Assembly (NCBI GenBank): GCA_045629005.1
Contig: JAZQQJ010000027.1
Coordinates: 1-64,000 of the forward strand
Length of the DNA stretch: 64,000 bases
Source: RGIG3528 sp045629005
Lineage (GTDB): Bacteria; Bacillota; Clostridia; Lachnospirales; Lachnospiraceae
Reading direction: 5' to 3'
Part shown: positions 50,402 to 60,014 of the stretch, in pieces
How positions within the stretch are numbered: the first letter of the stretch is position 1
How the letters are laid out: every line of letters starts with the position of its first letter
The notes under the pieces: generated by a model
Database searches by the model: none
What the model was told of the DNA's origin: nothing
The model's input: only the letters and a program-made list of their open reading frames with translations
Position numbers and translations under genes: made by a program

Positions 50402-51073
50402 ATGGCAAACGCAATAAGAACAGAGTTTCATATTCACACAAGATATTCGAAGGACAGTCTGTTAAACGGGCCGTTCCTTCTTTTGATATGCAAACTTAAG
50501 AAAATACAATGCGTTGCCATTACCGACCATAACGAACTTGAAGGTGCGCTTAAATATTCCGGTTATCTTTCAAGACATGGAATTAACGTTATTCCCGGAG
50601 AAGAGATTTTCAGTAAAGACGGAGAAATAATCGGCTTATTCCTGAAAGAAAGAATTAACCCCGGGCTTTCTGCGGAAGAAACTGCAAAAGAAATAAAAAA
50701 ACAGGGCGGAATAGTTTATATTCCACACCCATATGACGAAAAAAGATATAGGACGGTTATTAAAGAAGATGCGCTGAAGAGTATTTCCGAATATGTTGAT
50801 GTCATTGAAATCCATAACGGAAGAAATGTCTCAATGGATTTTTCTGAAAAGCAAAAAGAAATACAGGTTAATTTTGGGAAGATTGCCTGTGTCGGAAGCG
50901 ATGCGCATACCTTCTTTGAACTAGGAAGAAATATAGTAAAGGTATCATCCGTAGAGAGGGATACTTTGTTGGAAGCACTGAAGACAGCAGAATTCACGAT
51001 GAAAAAGTGTCTTTTCCTTTCTCATAAGTGGACAATTGCAGCTAAGATTTTAAAGCGCTTCAGAAGGGGTTAG
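50402..51073 (+). CDS. PHP-domain phosphoesterase
   Basis: A 223-residue protein of the polymerase and histidinol phosphatase superfamily. All four metal-binding motifs are visible: FHIHTRYSKDS, ITDHNELEG, YIPHPYD and GSDAHTF. Such small PHP proteins act as phosphoesterases, for example on 3',5'-nucleoside bisphosphates or cyclic phosphates. The substrate here is unknown. The next gene starts 1 bp after its stop. Together with the phosphoribosyltransferase-like and LicD proteins it forms a three-gene group after nfo. Confidence 0.85.
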   Translation: MANAIRTEFHIHTRYSKDSLLNGPFLLLICKLKKIQCVAITDHNELEGALKYSGYLSRHGINVIPGEEIFSKDGEIIGLFLKERINPGLSAEETAKEIKKQGGIVYIPHPYDEKRYRTVIKEDALKSISEYVDVIEIHNGRNVSMDFSEKQKEIQVNFGKIACVGSDAHTFFELGRNIVKVSSVERDTLLEALKTAEFTMKKCLFLSHKWTIAAKILKRFRRG

Positions 51074-51074
51074 A

Positions 51075-51725
51075 ATGGATTACATCGAAATGACCGTAAA
51101 AGAGGTCAAAACAAATTGCAGAACACTTAGCGAAGAAATCTATAAAAGCGGATTCAGACCGGAACTTGTTATTTTTATCGCGAGAGGTGCGTTCCAGATA
51201 GGAAAGATTGTATCGGAGAATTTCAAATGTCCTCTTGCCGAGGTTCGTTGCTCGAGAAACGGCGGAAAGTCCAAAGATTTCCTGGCACCCGTGCTTAAAT
51301 GTATTCCTGCCGGAATAAAAGCCAGGCTTCGCGAGAAAGAAATGAATAAAAACCTTAAAAGCACAGATGGTGCACGTTCTACGGAGTTTAACGTTTCCTC
51401 ATGGAGCAGATACGACAGCGCAAAGAAGATTCTTCTTGTAGATGATTCCATTGACAGCGGTTACAGTATGAGAGCGGCCTATGACTGCATTTCGGAATTC
51501 TTCCCGGAAGCAGAAATCAAAGTTGCTGTTTTCAATACGTTTGACGGTGCAGAGAAAATAATTAAGGCTGATTACAGTCTTTTCAAGAATAAACTTATTT
51601 CGGGACCGTGGTCAAACGATTCCACGGAACACAGACGTTTCTTAAGACGTTACGAGGACTGGAAAGCTCAGGAAAAGATATATGAAACAACTGACTCTGA
51701 GAGAGATACAACTGAAACAACTTGA
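51075..51725 (+). CDS. Phosphoribosyltransferase-like protein
   Basis: A 216-residue protein with a type I PRTase core: LVIFIARGAFQIGKIVSE near residues 31-48 and a PRPP-loop-like ILLVDDSIDSGYSMRAA around 119-135, both as in orotate and hypoxanthine PRTases. A basic insertion (KARLREKEMNKNLKS) lies between them. The acceptor base is unknown. It overlaps the LicD gene by 44 bp, and starts 1 bp after the PHP gene, so the three proteins are made together, perhaps for a nucleotide-linked modification of a surface polymer. That role is inference. Confidence 0.75.
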   Translation: MDYIEMTVKEVKTNCRTLSEEIYKSGFRPELVIFIARGAFQIGKIVSENFKCPLAEVRCSRNGGKSKDFLAPVLKCIPAGIKARLREKEMNKNLKSTDGARSTEFNVSSWSRYDSAKKILLVDDSIDSGYSMRAAYDCISEFFPEAEIKVAVFNTFDGAEKIIKADYSLFKNKLISGPWSNDSTEHRRFLRRYEDWKAQEKIYETTDSERDTTETT

Positions 51726-52521
51726 CCTTCTTAAAGAAACGGTCAGACTTTGCGATTTGTACGAGATTCCCTATTATCTTATTGGTGGAACGCTTATAGG
51801 GGCGGTTCGCCATAAAGGTTTCATTCCATGGGACGATGATATCGACGTTGCTATTCCAAGGCCCGCATATGAGCGATTCATTCGCATTGCATCGACCGAG
51901 CTTGATAAGAAATACATTGCAGAGCATTACTCCACTGAGGACGGCTACAGAGAATATCTTCTTCATATCACAGATCCTTCGGCTATAATCAGTGTAAGCA
52001 AGGTCAAGAACATTGAATCCGGCGTTTATATTGACATACTTCCCATTGACGGCATTCCGTCCGGTATTGTTAAGCGCGCTGTCTACAAGTTTAACATCCT
52101 AAGGTTCAGGGCACTTGCGGGACTTGTCAACATCGACGTTATAAGGGACAAGAAAAGGACTACCGTTGAAAAGGTTATCATAGGCTTCGGAAGAATTATC
52201 CGGATTGGAAAGCTTATGAATCTGAAAAAAATTCGTAAACGTACCGATAAGTACGTGAAAAAGTTTGCGTATGAGGATTGTACGGATGTAGGTACAATTT
52301 TCGGCAACTACGGATTCCACGAGATTGTTCCGAAGGATTTCTTCGGAAAAGGAGTAAAGGTTACGTTTGAAGGAATGTCGTTTAATGCTCCTTCAAGAAC
52401 GCATGAATATTTGCAGCATATGTATGGTGACTATATGACGCCTCCTCCGGAAAGTGAGCGCATGGGACATCATGTGGAGGACAAAATAACAACCAATATA
52501 GCAAAAGAGCACCGCGGATAA
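51682..52521 (+). CDS. LicD family protein
   Basis: A 279-residue member of the LicD nucleotidyltransferase-fold family. It begins LTLREIQLKQLDLLKE and has the signature YYLIGGTLIGAV followed by RHKGFIPWDDDIDVAIPR, with the metal-binding Asp residues. LicD proteins transfer phosphocholine or similar phospho-groups to teichoic acids and glycans. AGGAAA precedes the ATG, which lies inside the upstream gene. The last codons run into the terminator hairpin. It fits the TagF/GT4 genes upstream as a decorator of their polymer. Confidence 0.88.
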   Translation: MKQLTLREIQLKQLDLLKETVRLCDLYEIPYYLIGGTLIGAVRHKGFIPWDDDIDVAIPRPAYERFIRIASTELDKKYIAEHYSTEDGYREYLLHITDPSAIISVSKVKNIESGVYIDILPIDGIPSGIVKRAVYKFNILRFRALAGLVNIDVIRDKKRTTVEKVIIGFGRIIRIGKLMNLKKIRKRTDKYVKKFAYEDCTDVGTIFGNYGFHEIVPKDFFGKGVKVTFEGMSFNAPSRTHEYLQHMYGDYMTPPPESERMGHHVEDKITTNIAKEHRG

Positions 52522-52536
52522 AGCGGTGCTCATTTT
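52507..52536. terminator. Bidirectional terminator overlapping the LicD stop
   Basis: GAGCACCGC and GCGGTGCTC pair around a 7-nt loop that contains the LicD stop codon. ATTTT follows on plus and TTTTGC on minus, so it also serves the convergent PBP gene. Confidence 0.9.
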
Positions 52537-55351
52537 ACCACCAGGAAGCCGGTGTTGGTGTCGGTGCCGGTGTGTAGTCGGGAATCTTTGTGCCGTCAGG
52601 ATTGTATCCGGGAGGAACCGGTACAGGAGTCGGGGTAGGTGTTGGCGTAGGTATTACGCCGTACGGAATGCCGCATTCCCAACAATAATCCGAAGGCAGG
52701 ATGTACTTTGTATCGACAGTTTTGTAAATGATTTGCTTTTTTACTTCTTCGGGCTTCGGTGTTACCGAAGGAACATATCCGAAAGGAGTGGGAGTAGGCG
52801 AGAGCATTGTTTTATCAAGCTCTGTAGGTGTCCATAATTCAGGCTCGTCCTTTATTAGAAGAACTTCTTCCTTCGTGTTTGTACAGTATTTTGAAGCAAG
52901 AAGACCGGTATCGACGCATATTGTAACTTTTCTGTGGCAGTCGCAATATTCTGTAGGAGCAGTTCCTTTTGCAAAATACTCTTCACGTACGCAGGAGCCG
53001 CCTTCATAGCAGTCACAAACGCCGTCAATGGCAAGCTTTCCGGACTTTGTACATATCTTGGCGCTAACAATGTTGTCAGGTGCGGTGAAGCCTATATCTT
53101 CAAGCTGTTTAATTTCATGAACCTGCTCCATAATAAGTCGCCAAATGTTTGTGTGGACATTCGTAACGTCAACAGTATAGGAAATATCGAAACCTTCCCA
53201 AATTCCGGCTGTATAGTAAGGTGAGTAGCCTTCAAACCAAAGGTCGTAGTTATCTGTTGTAGTACCCGATTTGCCTGCTACGGTCATCTTGTAATCAACA
53301 GGATTGGCTCTTGATGCGGAACCGACGCCGGGAAGCACGGTATCCTGCATTGCCGCTGTTAAGAGGTAAGCGGTGGAGGTTTTGATAACCTGTTTCTTTT
53401 CTGCAGTGTGGCGGATGATTACGTTACCGTCGTGATCACGTACTTCTGTGTAGTAATAAGGAGTGTTATAAACTCCATGGTTCGCAATTGCAGCGTAAGC
53501 TGCCGTAAGCTCGAGGTTTGTAACACCATTTGTAAGTCCACCGAGTGCAAGGGGAAGACCTATATCGGTATAAACCTTTCCGTCTTCGTCCGTCATATAG
53601 TCAACGAGTGTTGTGAAACCTAACTTCTGAAGATATTGGAAGGCAACCTGAGGAGATACTTTTTCAAGCGTTCTTACCGCAAGGATGTTCATTGAATAGG
53701 AGATACCAAGCCTTGCAGATGAAAGGCCCTGATAGCCTTTAGTGTACCAGTTGTTAACTTCCTTTGTTGTTCCGGAATAGTAGTAAGGACTGTCGTCAAT
53801 TGCTGTGGCCAGAGAGACAACTCCGGTATCGATTGCAGGAAGATATGCCGCAAGAACTTTGTATGTGGAACCTACCTGACGAAGGGAGTCGGTTGCTCTG
53901 GAGAACGTTCTGTTTCCTGTTTTTGCACCACGTCCGCCTACGAGAGCGACAACTTTTCCTGTGCTTTGCTCCATCATGACAAAGGAAACCTGAGGCTGGA
54001 GAGTGTGAATATATTTCTCACCAAGTACTGTGTCACCTTCCTGAACCATTGCATCGTAGAATTCGTCAATACATTCCTCAATGTAACTTAGGTCTGCGGT
54101 CATGAGGTCGAAAACACCGCCGTAAATACGCGACATTGCGCGGTCGGTATCATCGAAATAGTTAAAGAACTTTAGAAAATCCGCAAGCTGATAATGTACT
54201 GTTGTACCATCGGCTTTCTTTACAGAAAGAGCATAGGTTATGTCATAGAATGTGCCGTCGCCAAGCTCCGGATAATTCTCGGCATTATTTATTACTGAGT
54301 CACAGATTTCCTGAATCTCTCTGTCCTGAGTGGTCATTACGGAAAGACCACCCGTGTAAATCAGGTCGGAAGCCTCGTCTTTTGTATAACCGAGATTCAT
54401 AAGGTCTTCCATAAGCCGGGAGATGACTTCATCGGTAAAGTAGCTGTAATATTCTTTGTTTTTGGTGGCTTCTATGTAGTCATAGATGCGAACGTAAACA
54501 TCATCGGAGTCAAGAAGAGCTTCATCGTACTGCGCTCTTGTAATAAATTCGCCTTCGAGCATTTCCCTGAGAACTTCTGCACGACGTTCTTTATTGTCTT
54601 CCGGGTAGTTGTAAGGATTCATTCTTGTGGGCGACTGCGGAAGAGAAGCAAGCACGCCGGCTTCGGAAAGGGTAAGATCTGATACGTCCTTACCGAAATA
54701 TGTCTGAGCCGCCATCTGAATGCCGTAAGCACCCTGACCAAAGTTAATGGTGTTGAGGTAGTACTCGAGAATCTGCTCTTTGCTGAGAGTATCTTCAAGC
54801 TTAATGGCCAGATATTGCTCCTGAATCTTTCTTACAAACTTGGAAATGTCACTCTTTTCGTTACCGCCTGAAAAGACCTGGTTTTTAAGAAGCTGCTGTG
54901 TAAGTGTGGAACCGCCGGAACCGAGCTCACGGTTTTGAATGACTTCACTGACGGCACGGAAGATGGAACGTACGTCAATACCGTTATGTGTCCAGAAACG
55001 TTCGTCCTCGATTGCAACGAAACTGTTGTAAACATAATCGGGTATTTTGTCGAAGGTAACATATTCACGGTTACCGCCCGCACCTACAAGTGTCTGTGAG
55101 ACAGTACCGTCGGAATAATAGAAACGTGTTATGTAGCCTTCAGGTACAACGTTAATGTTTTCAATGCTTGGTGCAGAAGCAATGAGACCGTTTAATGCAC
55201 CGAAGCCTGCAAAACCGCACACTGTAACAAATGCAATGAGAATTATAATCCCGAGGCGGAAGGCAGAAATACCGAACTTTGTGTTGAAACGTGAAGTTTT
55301 ATTCTTCAGACGATGTATTTTTCTGTTTATTTCATTTTTACCGTAGTCCAT
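52535..55351 (-). CDS. Class A penicillin-binding protein with TP-rich tail
   Basis: A 938-residue bifunctional peptidoglycan synthase. A TM helix lies at about residues 31-52. The GT51 glycosyltransferase follows (~85-260: EDERFWTHNGID with the catalytic Glu, GGSTLTQQLLKN, LEYYLNTINFG). The transpeptidase (~430-760) has the SxxK motif STYK, SYSMN and KSGTT. The C-terminal tail carries cysteines and two TP-rich stretches (PTPTPTPTPVPV and APTPTPASWW), as in the lipoproteins of this window. GAGGAA precedes the ATG and a promoter lies at 55461-55489. Confidence 0.93.
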   Translation of the reverse strand: MDYGKNEINRKIHRLKNKTSRFNTKFGISAFRLGIIILIAFVTVCGFAGFGALNGLIASAPSIENINVVPEGYITRFYYSDGTVSQTLVGAGGNREYVTFDKIPDYVYNSFVAIEDERFWTHNGIDVRSIFRAVSEVIQNRELGSGGSTLTQQLLKNQVFSGGNEKSDISKFVRKIQEQYLAIKLEDTLSKEQILEYYLNTINFGQGAYGIQMAAQTYFGKDVSDLTLSEAGVLASLPQSPTRMNPYNYPEDNKERRAEVLREMLEGEFITRAQYDEALLDSDDVYVRIYDYIEATKNKEYYSYFTDEVISRLMEDLMNLGYTKDEASDLIYTGGLSVMTTQDREIQEICDSVINNAENYPELGDGTFYDITYALSVKKADGTTVHYQLADFLKFFNYFDDTDRAMSRIYGGVFDLMTADLSYIEECIDEFYDAMVQEGDTVLGEKYIHTLQPQVSFVMMEQSTGKVVALVGGRGAKTGNRTFSRATDSLRQVGSTYKVLAAYLPAIDTGVVSLATAIDDSPYYYSGTTKEVNNWYTKGYQGLSSARLGISYSMNILAVRTLEKVSPQVAFQYLQKLGFTTLVDYMTDEDGKVYTDIGLPLALGGLTNGVTNLELTAAYAAIANHGVYNTPYYYTEVRDHDGNVIIRHTAEKKQVIKTSTAYLLTAAMQDTVLPGVGSASRANPVDYKMTVAGKSGTTTDNYDLWFEGYSPYYTAGIWEGFDISYTVDVTNVHTNIWRLIMEQVHEIKQLEDIGFTAPDNIVSAKICTKSGKLAIDGVCDCYEGGSCVREEYFAKGTAPTEYCDCHRKVTICVDTGLLASKYCTNTKEEVLLIKDEPELWTPTELDKTMLSPTPTPFGYVPSVTPKPEEVKKQIIYKTVDTKYILPSDYCWECGIPYGVIPTPTPTPTPVPVPPGYNPDGTKIPDYTPAPTPTPASWW

Positions 55352-55460
55352 AAGAAGTTCCTCTATAAACTGTCAAAACCTTGCAAATGCCGTATGTACG
55401 GCGTGTCTGATTTGAAGCGTTATGACGTGATTATCATATATAAATACAACTAACCTTAAT

Positions 55461-55489
55461 ATTCTAACATAATAATATATCATAAGCAA
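55461..55489 (-). promoter_or_regulatory. Promoter of the PBP gene
   Basis: On the minus strand: TTGCTT (55489-55484), a 17-bp spacer, TAGAAT (55466-55461). The ~100-nt leader holds a perfect GCCGTA/TACGGC hairpin at 55389-55402. A TATAAT at 55521-55526 is the likely -10 of the divergent potA operon. Confidence 0.55.
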
Positions 55490-55570
55490 TTTTTTTGATG
55501 ACATTTCGGATAATCTATAGTATAATTCGTTCTCGATTAAATTTGAGCAGCAAAGGATTGGAGAGCATAA

Positions 55571-57136
55571 ATGAAAAAACTTATCCAGTTTAAAAACATT
55601 GTTAAGAACTTTGACGGACAGCTCGTACTCAAGGGCATCAACCTTGATATTTACGAGAATGAGTTTGTCACGCTTCTTGGTCCTTCGGGATGCGGAAAAA
55701 CAACGCTTTTAAGAATCCTTGGCGGTTTCCTTGAACCGGACGAGGGCTGTGTTTTAATGGATGGCGAAGATATTACAAAACTTCCCCCTTACAAACGTGA
55801 CCTGAATACCGTTTTCCAGAAATACGCTCTTTTTCCGCATATGAACGTTTTTGACAACGTTGCATTCGGATTGAATATAAAAAAGGAACCTAAAGACCTT
55901 ATAGAGCAGAAGGTTATGCGTATGCTTCGTCTCGTAGGTCTTGAGGATTATTCCAAGAGAGGAATCACCGAGATGTCCGGCGGTCAGCAGCAACGTGTTG
56001 CCATAGCACGAGCTCTTGTTAACGAGCCGCAGGTTCTTCTTCTCGATGAGCCTTTAAGTGCCCTTGATGCAAAGCTTCGTAAGGAGATGCAGAAGGAACT
56101 TAAGAAAATTCAGCAAGAAGTCGGCATTACCTTCATTTTCGTTACACACGATCAGGAAGAAGCTCTTACAATGTCCGACAAGATTGTTGTAATGAAAGAG
56201 GGCGAAATCCAGCAGATCGGTACACCTACAGATATTTACAATGAGCCTGTAAACCGCTACGTTGCAAACTTCATCGGTGAAAGTAATATCATCGACGGTG
56301 TTATGCTTGATGATTTCAAGGTTCAGTTTGAGGATAAGGTTTTCGAATGTGTTGATGCCGGCTTCAATAAGAACGAGCCTGTTGAAGTTGTTATCCGTCC
56401 TGAGGACCTTGATATTGTTGCTCCCCGTTCCGGAAAACTTAAAGGCATCGTAAAGTCGGTTCTCTTTAAGGGCGTTCACTACGAAACAATCGTAGAAACA
56501 TCACAGGGTACAAGCATTACCGTTAAAATGACCGTTTCAGAGGATAAGCCTGTAGTAAATGAAGAAGCGAATGAAATGATGTCCGCAAATGATTTCTATC
56601 TCGATATCCTCGATATAGACGAATTAAATGATGCCTTCATTATTGACCGTGCCGATGCACAGGCATGGAATCCCGAAACAGAAGAGCGTATCTCCATTTA
56701 CGAAGTACGTTATGAAATCAACAAAGAACAGGGAACTTATCCCGTTACATTCTGTACATCAGCAGGCACATCGGTAACCGTTAATGCAATCGTTGCCGAG
56801 GTTAACAAGGTTGTTGATGAGGAGTATGAAGAGGAGATTTACGCCGTTAACTTCTTTAAGAAGGCAGACGAAATCCAGGAAAGTATTCTTCTTGATACAG
56901 ACCTCAAAGTATGGGCCAATGCTTATGCGTACGATCTTGAGGATCATACACCTGTTGAGATTACAGAAGTATTGTATAACTTTGATCCTGCGACAATTAC
57001 ACCCGGAATTTATGATGTAACATTCAAAACAAAGGGTTATGAGTACAAGATTGATACTACGGATAAATCCGAAGTTGGCGCTCAGGTCGGCTTGAAATTC
57101 GGTCCCGAAGACCTTCACATCATGAGGAAGTCATAA
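55571..57136 (+). CDS. potA: Spermidine/putrescine ABC transporter ATPase with extra domains
   Basis: A 521-residue PotA, about 150 residues longer than usual. The ATPase (~1-240) is standard: GPSGCGKTT, MSGGQQQR, LLLDEPLSALD, FVTHDQEE. The TOBE region starts normally (NFIGESNIIDGV, VVIRPEDLDIV, GIVKSVLFKGVHYE) but is then split by two ~75-residue beta-rich repeats, each containing a GTYPVTF or GIYDVTF motif, before the closing GLKFGPEDLHIM. These repeats look like bacterial Ig-like modules. It energises uptake through PotB and PotC; potB overlaps its stop by one base. Confidence 0.92.
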   Translation: MKKLIQFKNIVKNFDGQLVLKGINLDIYENEFVTLLGPSGCGKTTLLRILGGFLEPDEGCVLMDGEDITKLPPYKRDLNTVFQKYALFPHMNVFDNVAFGLNIKKEPKDLIEQKVMRMLRLVGLEDYSKRGITEMSGGQQQRVAIARALVNEPQVLLLDEPLSALDAKLRKEMQKELKKIQQEVGITFIFVTHDQEEALTMSDKIVVMKEGEIQQIGTPTDIYNEPVNRYVANFIGESNIIDGVMLDDFKVQFEDKVFECVDAGFNKNEPVEVVIRPEDLDIVAPRSGKLKGIVKSVLFKGVHYETIVETSQGTSITVKMTVSEDKPVVNEEANEMMSANDFYLDILDIDELNDAFIIDRADAQAWNPETEERISIYEVRYEINKEQGTYPVTFCTSAGTSVTVNAIVAEVNKVVDEEYEEEIYAVNFFKKADEIQESILLDTDLKVWANAYAYDLEDHTPVEITEVLYNFDPATITPGIYDVTFKTKGYEYKIDTTDKSEVGAQVGLKFGPEDLHIMRKS

Positions 57137-57975
57137 TGAAACAGTTCAGAAAGATGACATATCCCTATGTGGCATGGATTACGGTACTCGTTGTGGCTCC
57201 GATGCTTCTTATCCTTCTTTATGCATTTACTAAGGAAGGGAACTCGGTTACCGATTTCCTGTTCACATTTAATAACTTTAAACGTTTCTTCGTTGACAGC
57301 GTTTTTGGAGAAGTGCTTTTAAGAAGCCTTCGTGTTGCGCTTGTCACCACTATAGTTTGTATATTGCTCGGCTATCCTGCAGGTTATTTCATTGCAAAAT
57401 GCTCAGAGGGAGTAAAAATGGTATGGGTACTGCTCATTACGTTCCCCACATGGATTAACATGCTTGTCAGAACATATGCATGGATGGGCATACTTCAGGA
57501 TGACGGAATTATCAATAAGTTCTTTGAACTTATCGGCATAGGAAAGGTTACTATTCTTCATACAGAGTTTGCAGTCATTCTCGGTATGGTTTACAATTTC
57601 CTTCCGTTCATGGTTTTGCAGATTTACACTGCACTTACAAAGATGGACGGAAGCCTTCTTGAGGCAGCCGCTGACCTTGGCGCAGACAGGGTAAAGGCTT
57701 TTTTGAAGGTTACGCTTCCTTTGTCCATTCCGGGAGTGATAAGCGGTATTACGCTTGTATTCCTCCCTGCTGTTTCAAGCTTCTTTATTCCCAAGCTTCT
57801 TGGCGGTGGACAGTATGTTATGGTCGGAAATCTCATTGAGTCACAGTTCCTTACAAGCGGAGACTGGAACTTCGGAAGTGCGATTTCTCTTATCATGGTA
57901 ATTATAATTATGATTTCAATGTTCATTACAAGAAAGGTCGACAAGACCGAAGTAATGGAAAAGAGGGCAGACTGA
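57136..57975 (+). CDS. potB: Spermidine/putrescine ABC permease
   Basis: A 279-residue inner-membrane permease with six TM helices and the EAA loop LEAAADLGADRVKAFLKVTLPLSIPGV that docks on PotA (core EAAADLGA). It matches PotB in length and in FPTWINMLVRTYAWMGIL. It starts on the last base of the potA stop and is directly followed by potC. Confidence 0.93.
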   Translation: MKQFRKMTYPYVAWITVLVVAPMLLILLYAFTKEGNSVTDFLFTFNNFKRFFVDSVFGEVLLRSLRVALVTTIVCILLGYPAGYFIAKCSEGVKMVWVLLITFPTWINMLVRTYAWMGILQDDGIINKFFELIGIGKVTILHTEFAVILGMVYNFLPFMVLQIYTALTKMDGSLLEAAADLGADRVKAFLKVTLPLSIPGVISGITLVFLPAVSSFFIPKLLGGGQYVMVGNLIESQFLTSGDWNFGSAISLIMVIIIMISMFITRKVDKTEVMEKRAD

Positions 57976-58776
57976 TTGAAAAGGAAAAACCACGTCGGAA
58001 CAACCATATACATGGTGGTGCTGTTGCTTTTCTTTTATGCACCTATTATATACACCATAGTCTTTTCGTTTAACTCCGGACGTTCACTCACACGTTTTGA
58101 AGGCTTTTCACTTCAATGGTATGAGAAAATGTTCGGTGATTCGAATATGATGCAGGCTGTGCTTTATACAATCCTTATAGCTGTACTTGCAACGGCTATT
58201 TCAACTGTAGTTGGCACCTTCACCGCCATTGGTCTTTCGAAATCAAACAAAATACTTAAAAATGTTGTAGAGCAGATTAACGATCTTCCGCTTATGAATC
58301 CGGATATTGTTACGGCTATAAGCCTATTAATGCTTTTCTCTGCGGTTCATGTTAAAAAGGGGTTTGGAACAATGCTTATTGCGCATGTAATGTTCTGTAT
58401 TCCCTACGTTATGCTTAGTGTTACTCCGAAGCTCAAGAGTCTCGATCCCAACCTTTGTGATGCGGCAATGGACCTTGGTGCAACGCCGTTTAAGGCACTC
58501 CTAAAGGTAATCGTTCCTCAGATAATGCCCGGTATTGTTTCAGGCGCACTCATTGCATTTACGATGTCCTTTGATGATTTCGTTATTTCGTACTTCGTTA
58601 CGGGTAATGGAGTATCAAACATTTCAATACTTGTTTACTCAATGTCAAAACGTGTAAATCCTTCGATTAATGCGCTTTCAACATTGATAATAGTTATCAT
58701 TTCCATATTCCTGCTGCTTGTAAATGTTGTTCCTTCTGCTTTGAATAAAAAGAAAGGAAAAAAGGCGGCTGACTGA
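57976..58776 (+). CDS. potC: Spermidine/putrescine ABC permease (TTG start)
   Basis: A 266-residue permease with six TM helices and the EAA loop DAAMDLGATPFKALLKVIVP. PotC features include FSFNSGRSLTRFEGFSLQWY and ALIAFTMSFDDFVISYFV. It begins with TTG immediately after the potB stop, behind AGAGGG about 8 bases upstream. With PotB it forms the membrane channel of the polyamine importer. Confidence 0.92.
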   Translation: MKRKNHVGTTIYMVVLLLFFYAPIIYTIVFSFNSGRSLTRFEGFSLQWYEKMFGDSNMMQAVLYTILIAVLATAISTVVGTFTAIGLSKSNKILKNVVEQINDLPLMNPDIVTAISLLMLFSAVHVKKGFGTMLIAHVMFCIPYVMLSVTPKLKSLDPNLCDAAMDLGATPFKALLKVIVPQIMPGIVSGALIAFTMSFDDFVISYFVTGNGVSNISILVYSMSKRVNPSINALSTLIIVIISIFLLLVNVVPSALNKKKGKKAAD

Positions 58777-58844
58777 TTTACTTTGGTAGTGTTTGGGTTT
58801 TACACTAAAAATATTATATTCTGTAAAGGAGACTAAAAGAAAAA

Positions 58845-59903
58845 ATGAAAAAACGTTTCACTGTAATGCTTCTTGTTATCGGTATGGTTTGCACAATGCT
58901 CGCTGGCTGCAGTAAGAAGCCGACTATGAAACTTTTTCTCCCGGGTGAATATCTCGGTGAGGGAGTAATTGAGGGATTCGAGAAAGAATATGGCTGCAAA
59001 GTCATAGTTGAAACCTTTGACTCGAACGAAATGATGTACACAAAGATTTCCGCAGGTGATGCATATGACGTGCTCATTCCTTCGGACTATATGATTGAGA
59101 GACTTCTCAAAGAGGATTCCTTACAGCCCCTCAACAAGGCTGCTCTTACAAATCTCGGTAATCTTGCTGATGAGGTAAAGAATCTTTCATTTGATTCAGA
59201 TAATACATACGCAGTTCCCTATTTCTGGGGAAATGTCGGCATTGTATATGTTAAGAGCAATGTTGATTTGGCAGATCTCGAAAATGACAATTATGGCATT
59301 TTCCAGAATGAAAAGTATAAGGGACGTATCTTCGTTTATGATTCCGAAAGAGATATGTTCATGGTTGCATTAAAGCAGCTTGGTTATTCATGTAACACAA
59401 ACAATGAGACTGAGATTCAGGAAGCTTATGACTGGCTTGTACAGGTAGGCAAAACAATGAAGCCTGTTTATGTTACGGATGAGGTTATCGACAATATGCT
59501 TCATGAGGACCTTGATCTTGCAGTTATGTACAGTGGCGATGCAGCTTACATCACATCTGAGAACGAGAACCTTGGTTACTATGTTCCTACATGCGGAACA
59601 AACATCTGGTATGACTGCATGGTTATTCCCAAGAACGCCGAAAATCCCGATCTTGCCAACAAGTTCATCAACTACATGCTTACATATGATGCAGCAATGG
59701 CAAATACACAGGGCGTAGGCTACACATCTCCGGTTAAGGCTGTCCTTGATGATGCCTATGGTGCAGGCGGTGATTACGAAGGAAATGAGGCTTATTATCC
59801 CAGAGCCGGCTATGAATTTGACGAACCTTTCCAGGATAACGAATACTTAAGAACAAGACTTTCTGAGCTTTGGATTAAGGTTAAGGCTAATTCCGCAAAC
59901 TAA
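58845..59903 (+). CDS. potD: Spermidine/putrescine-binding lipoprotein
   Basis: A 352-residue substrate-binding protein with a signal ending in MLAGC (lipid-anchored Cys at residue 22). It has the PotD-type elements MKLFLPGEYLGEGVIEGFEK, YDVLIPSDYMIERLLKE, VPYFWGNVGIVYVKS, VMYSGDAAYI and IPKNAENPDLANKFINY. It captures polyamines outside the membrane and delivers them to PotBC. It lies 68 bp after potC behind AAAGGAG; the gap holds a TAGTGT/ACACTA hairpin that might modulate expression. A terminator follows the gene. Confidence 0.93.
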   Translation: MKKRFTVMLLVIGMVCTMLAGCSKKPTMKLFLPGEYLGEGVIEGFEKEYGCKVIVETFDSNEMMYTKISAGDAYDVLIPSDYMIERLLKEDSLQPLNKAALTNLGNLADEVKNLSFDSDNTYAVPYFWGNVGIVYVKSNVDLADLENDNYGIFQNEKYKGRIFVYDSERDMFMVALKQLGYSCNTNNETEIQEAYDWLVQVGKTMKPVYVTDEVIDNMLHEDLDLAVMYSGDAAYITSENENLGYYVPTCGTNIWYDCMVIPKNAENPDLANKFINYMLTYDAAMANTQGVGYTSPVKAVLDDAYGAGGDYEGNEAYYPRAGYEFDEPFQDNEYLRTRLSELWIKVKANSAN

Positions 59904-59940
59904 TTATCAGTTCAAATATTTGCTGAAAAAACACAAAAAT

Positions 59941-59969
59941 AAGTCCTCACTGTTTAGTGAGGACTTTTT
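59941..59969. terminator. Terminator between potD and argH
   Basis: A perfect AAGTCCTCACT/AGTGAGGACTT stem around GTTT is followed by TTT on plus and by TTATTTTT on minus, so it can serve both convergent genes. Confidence 0.9.
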
Positions 59970-60014
59970 ATGGTCTGCTTTATGTGGGCAAATGCGGGAA
60001 AAGAGTGATTTGGA

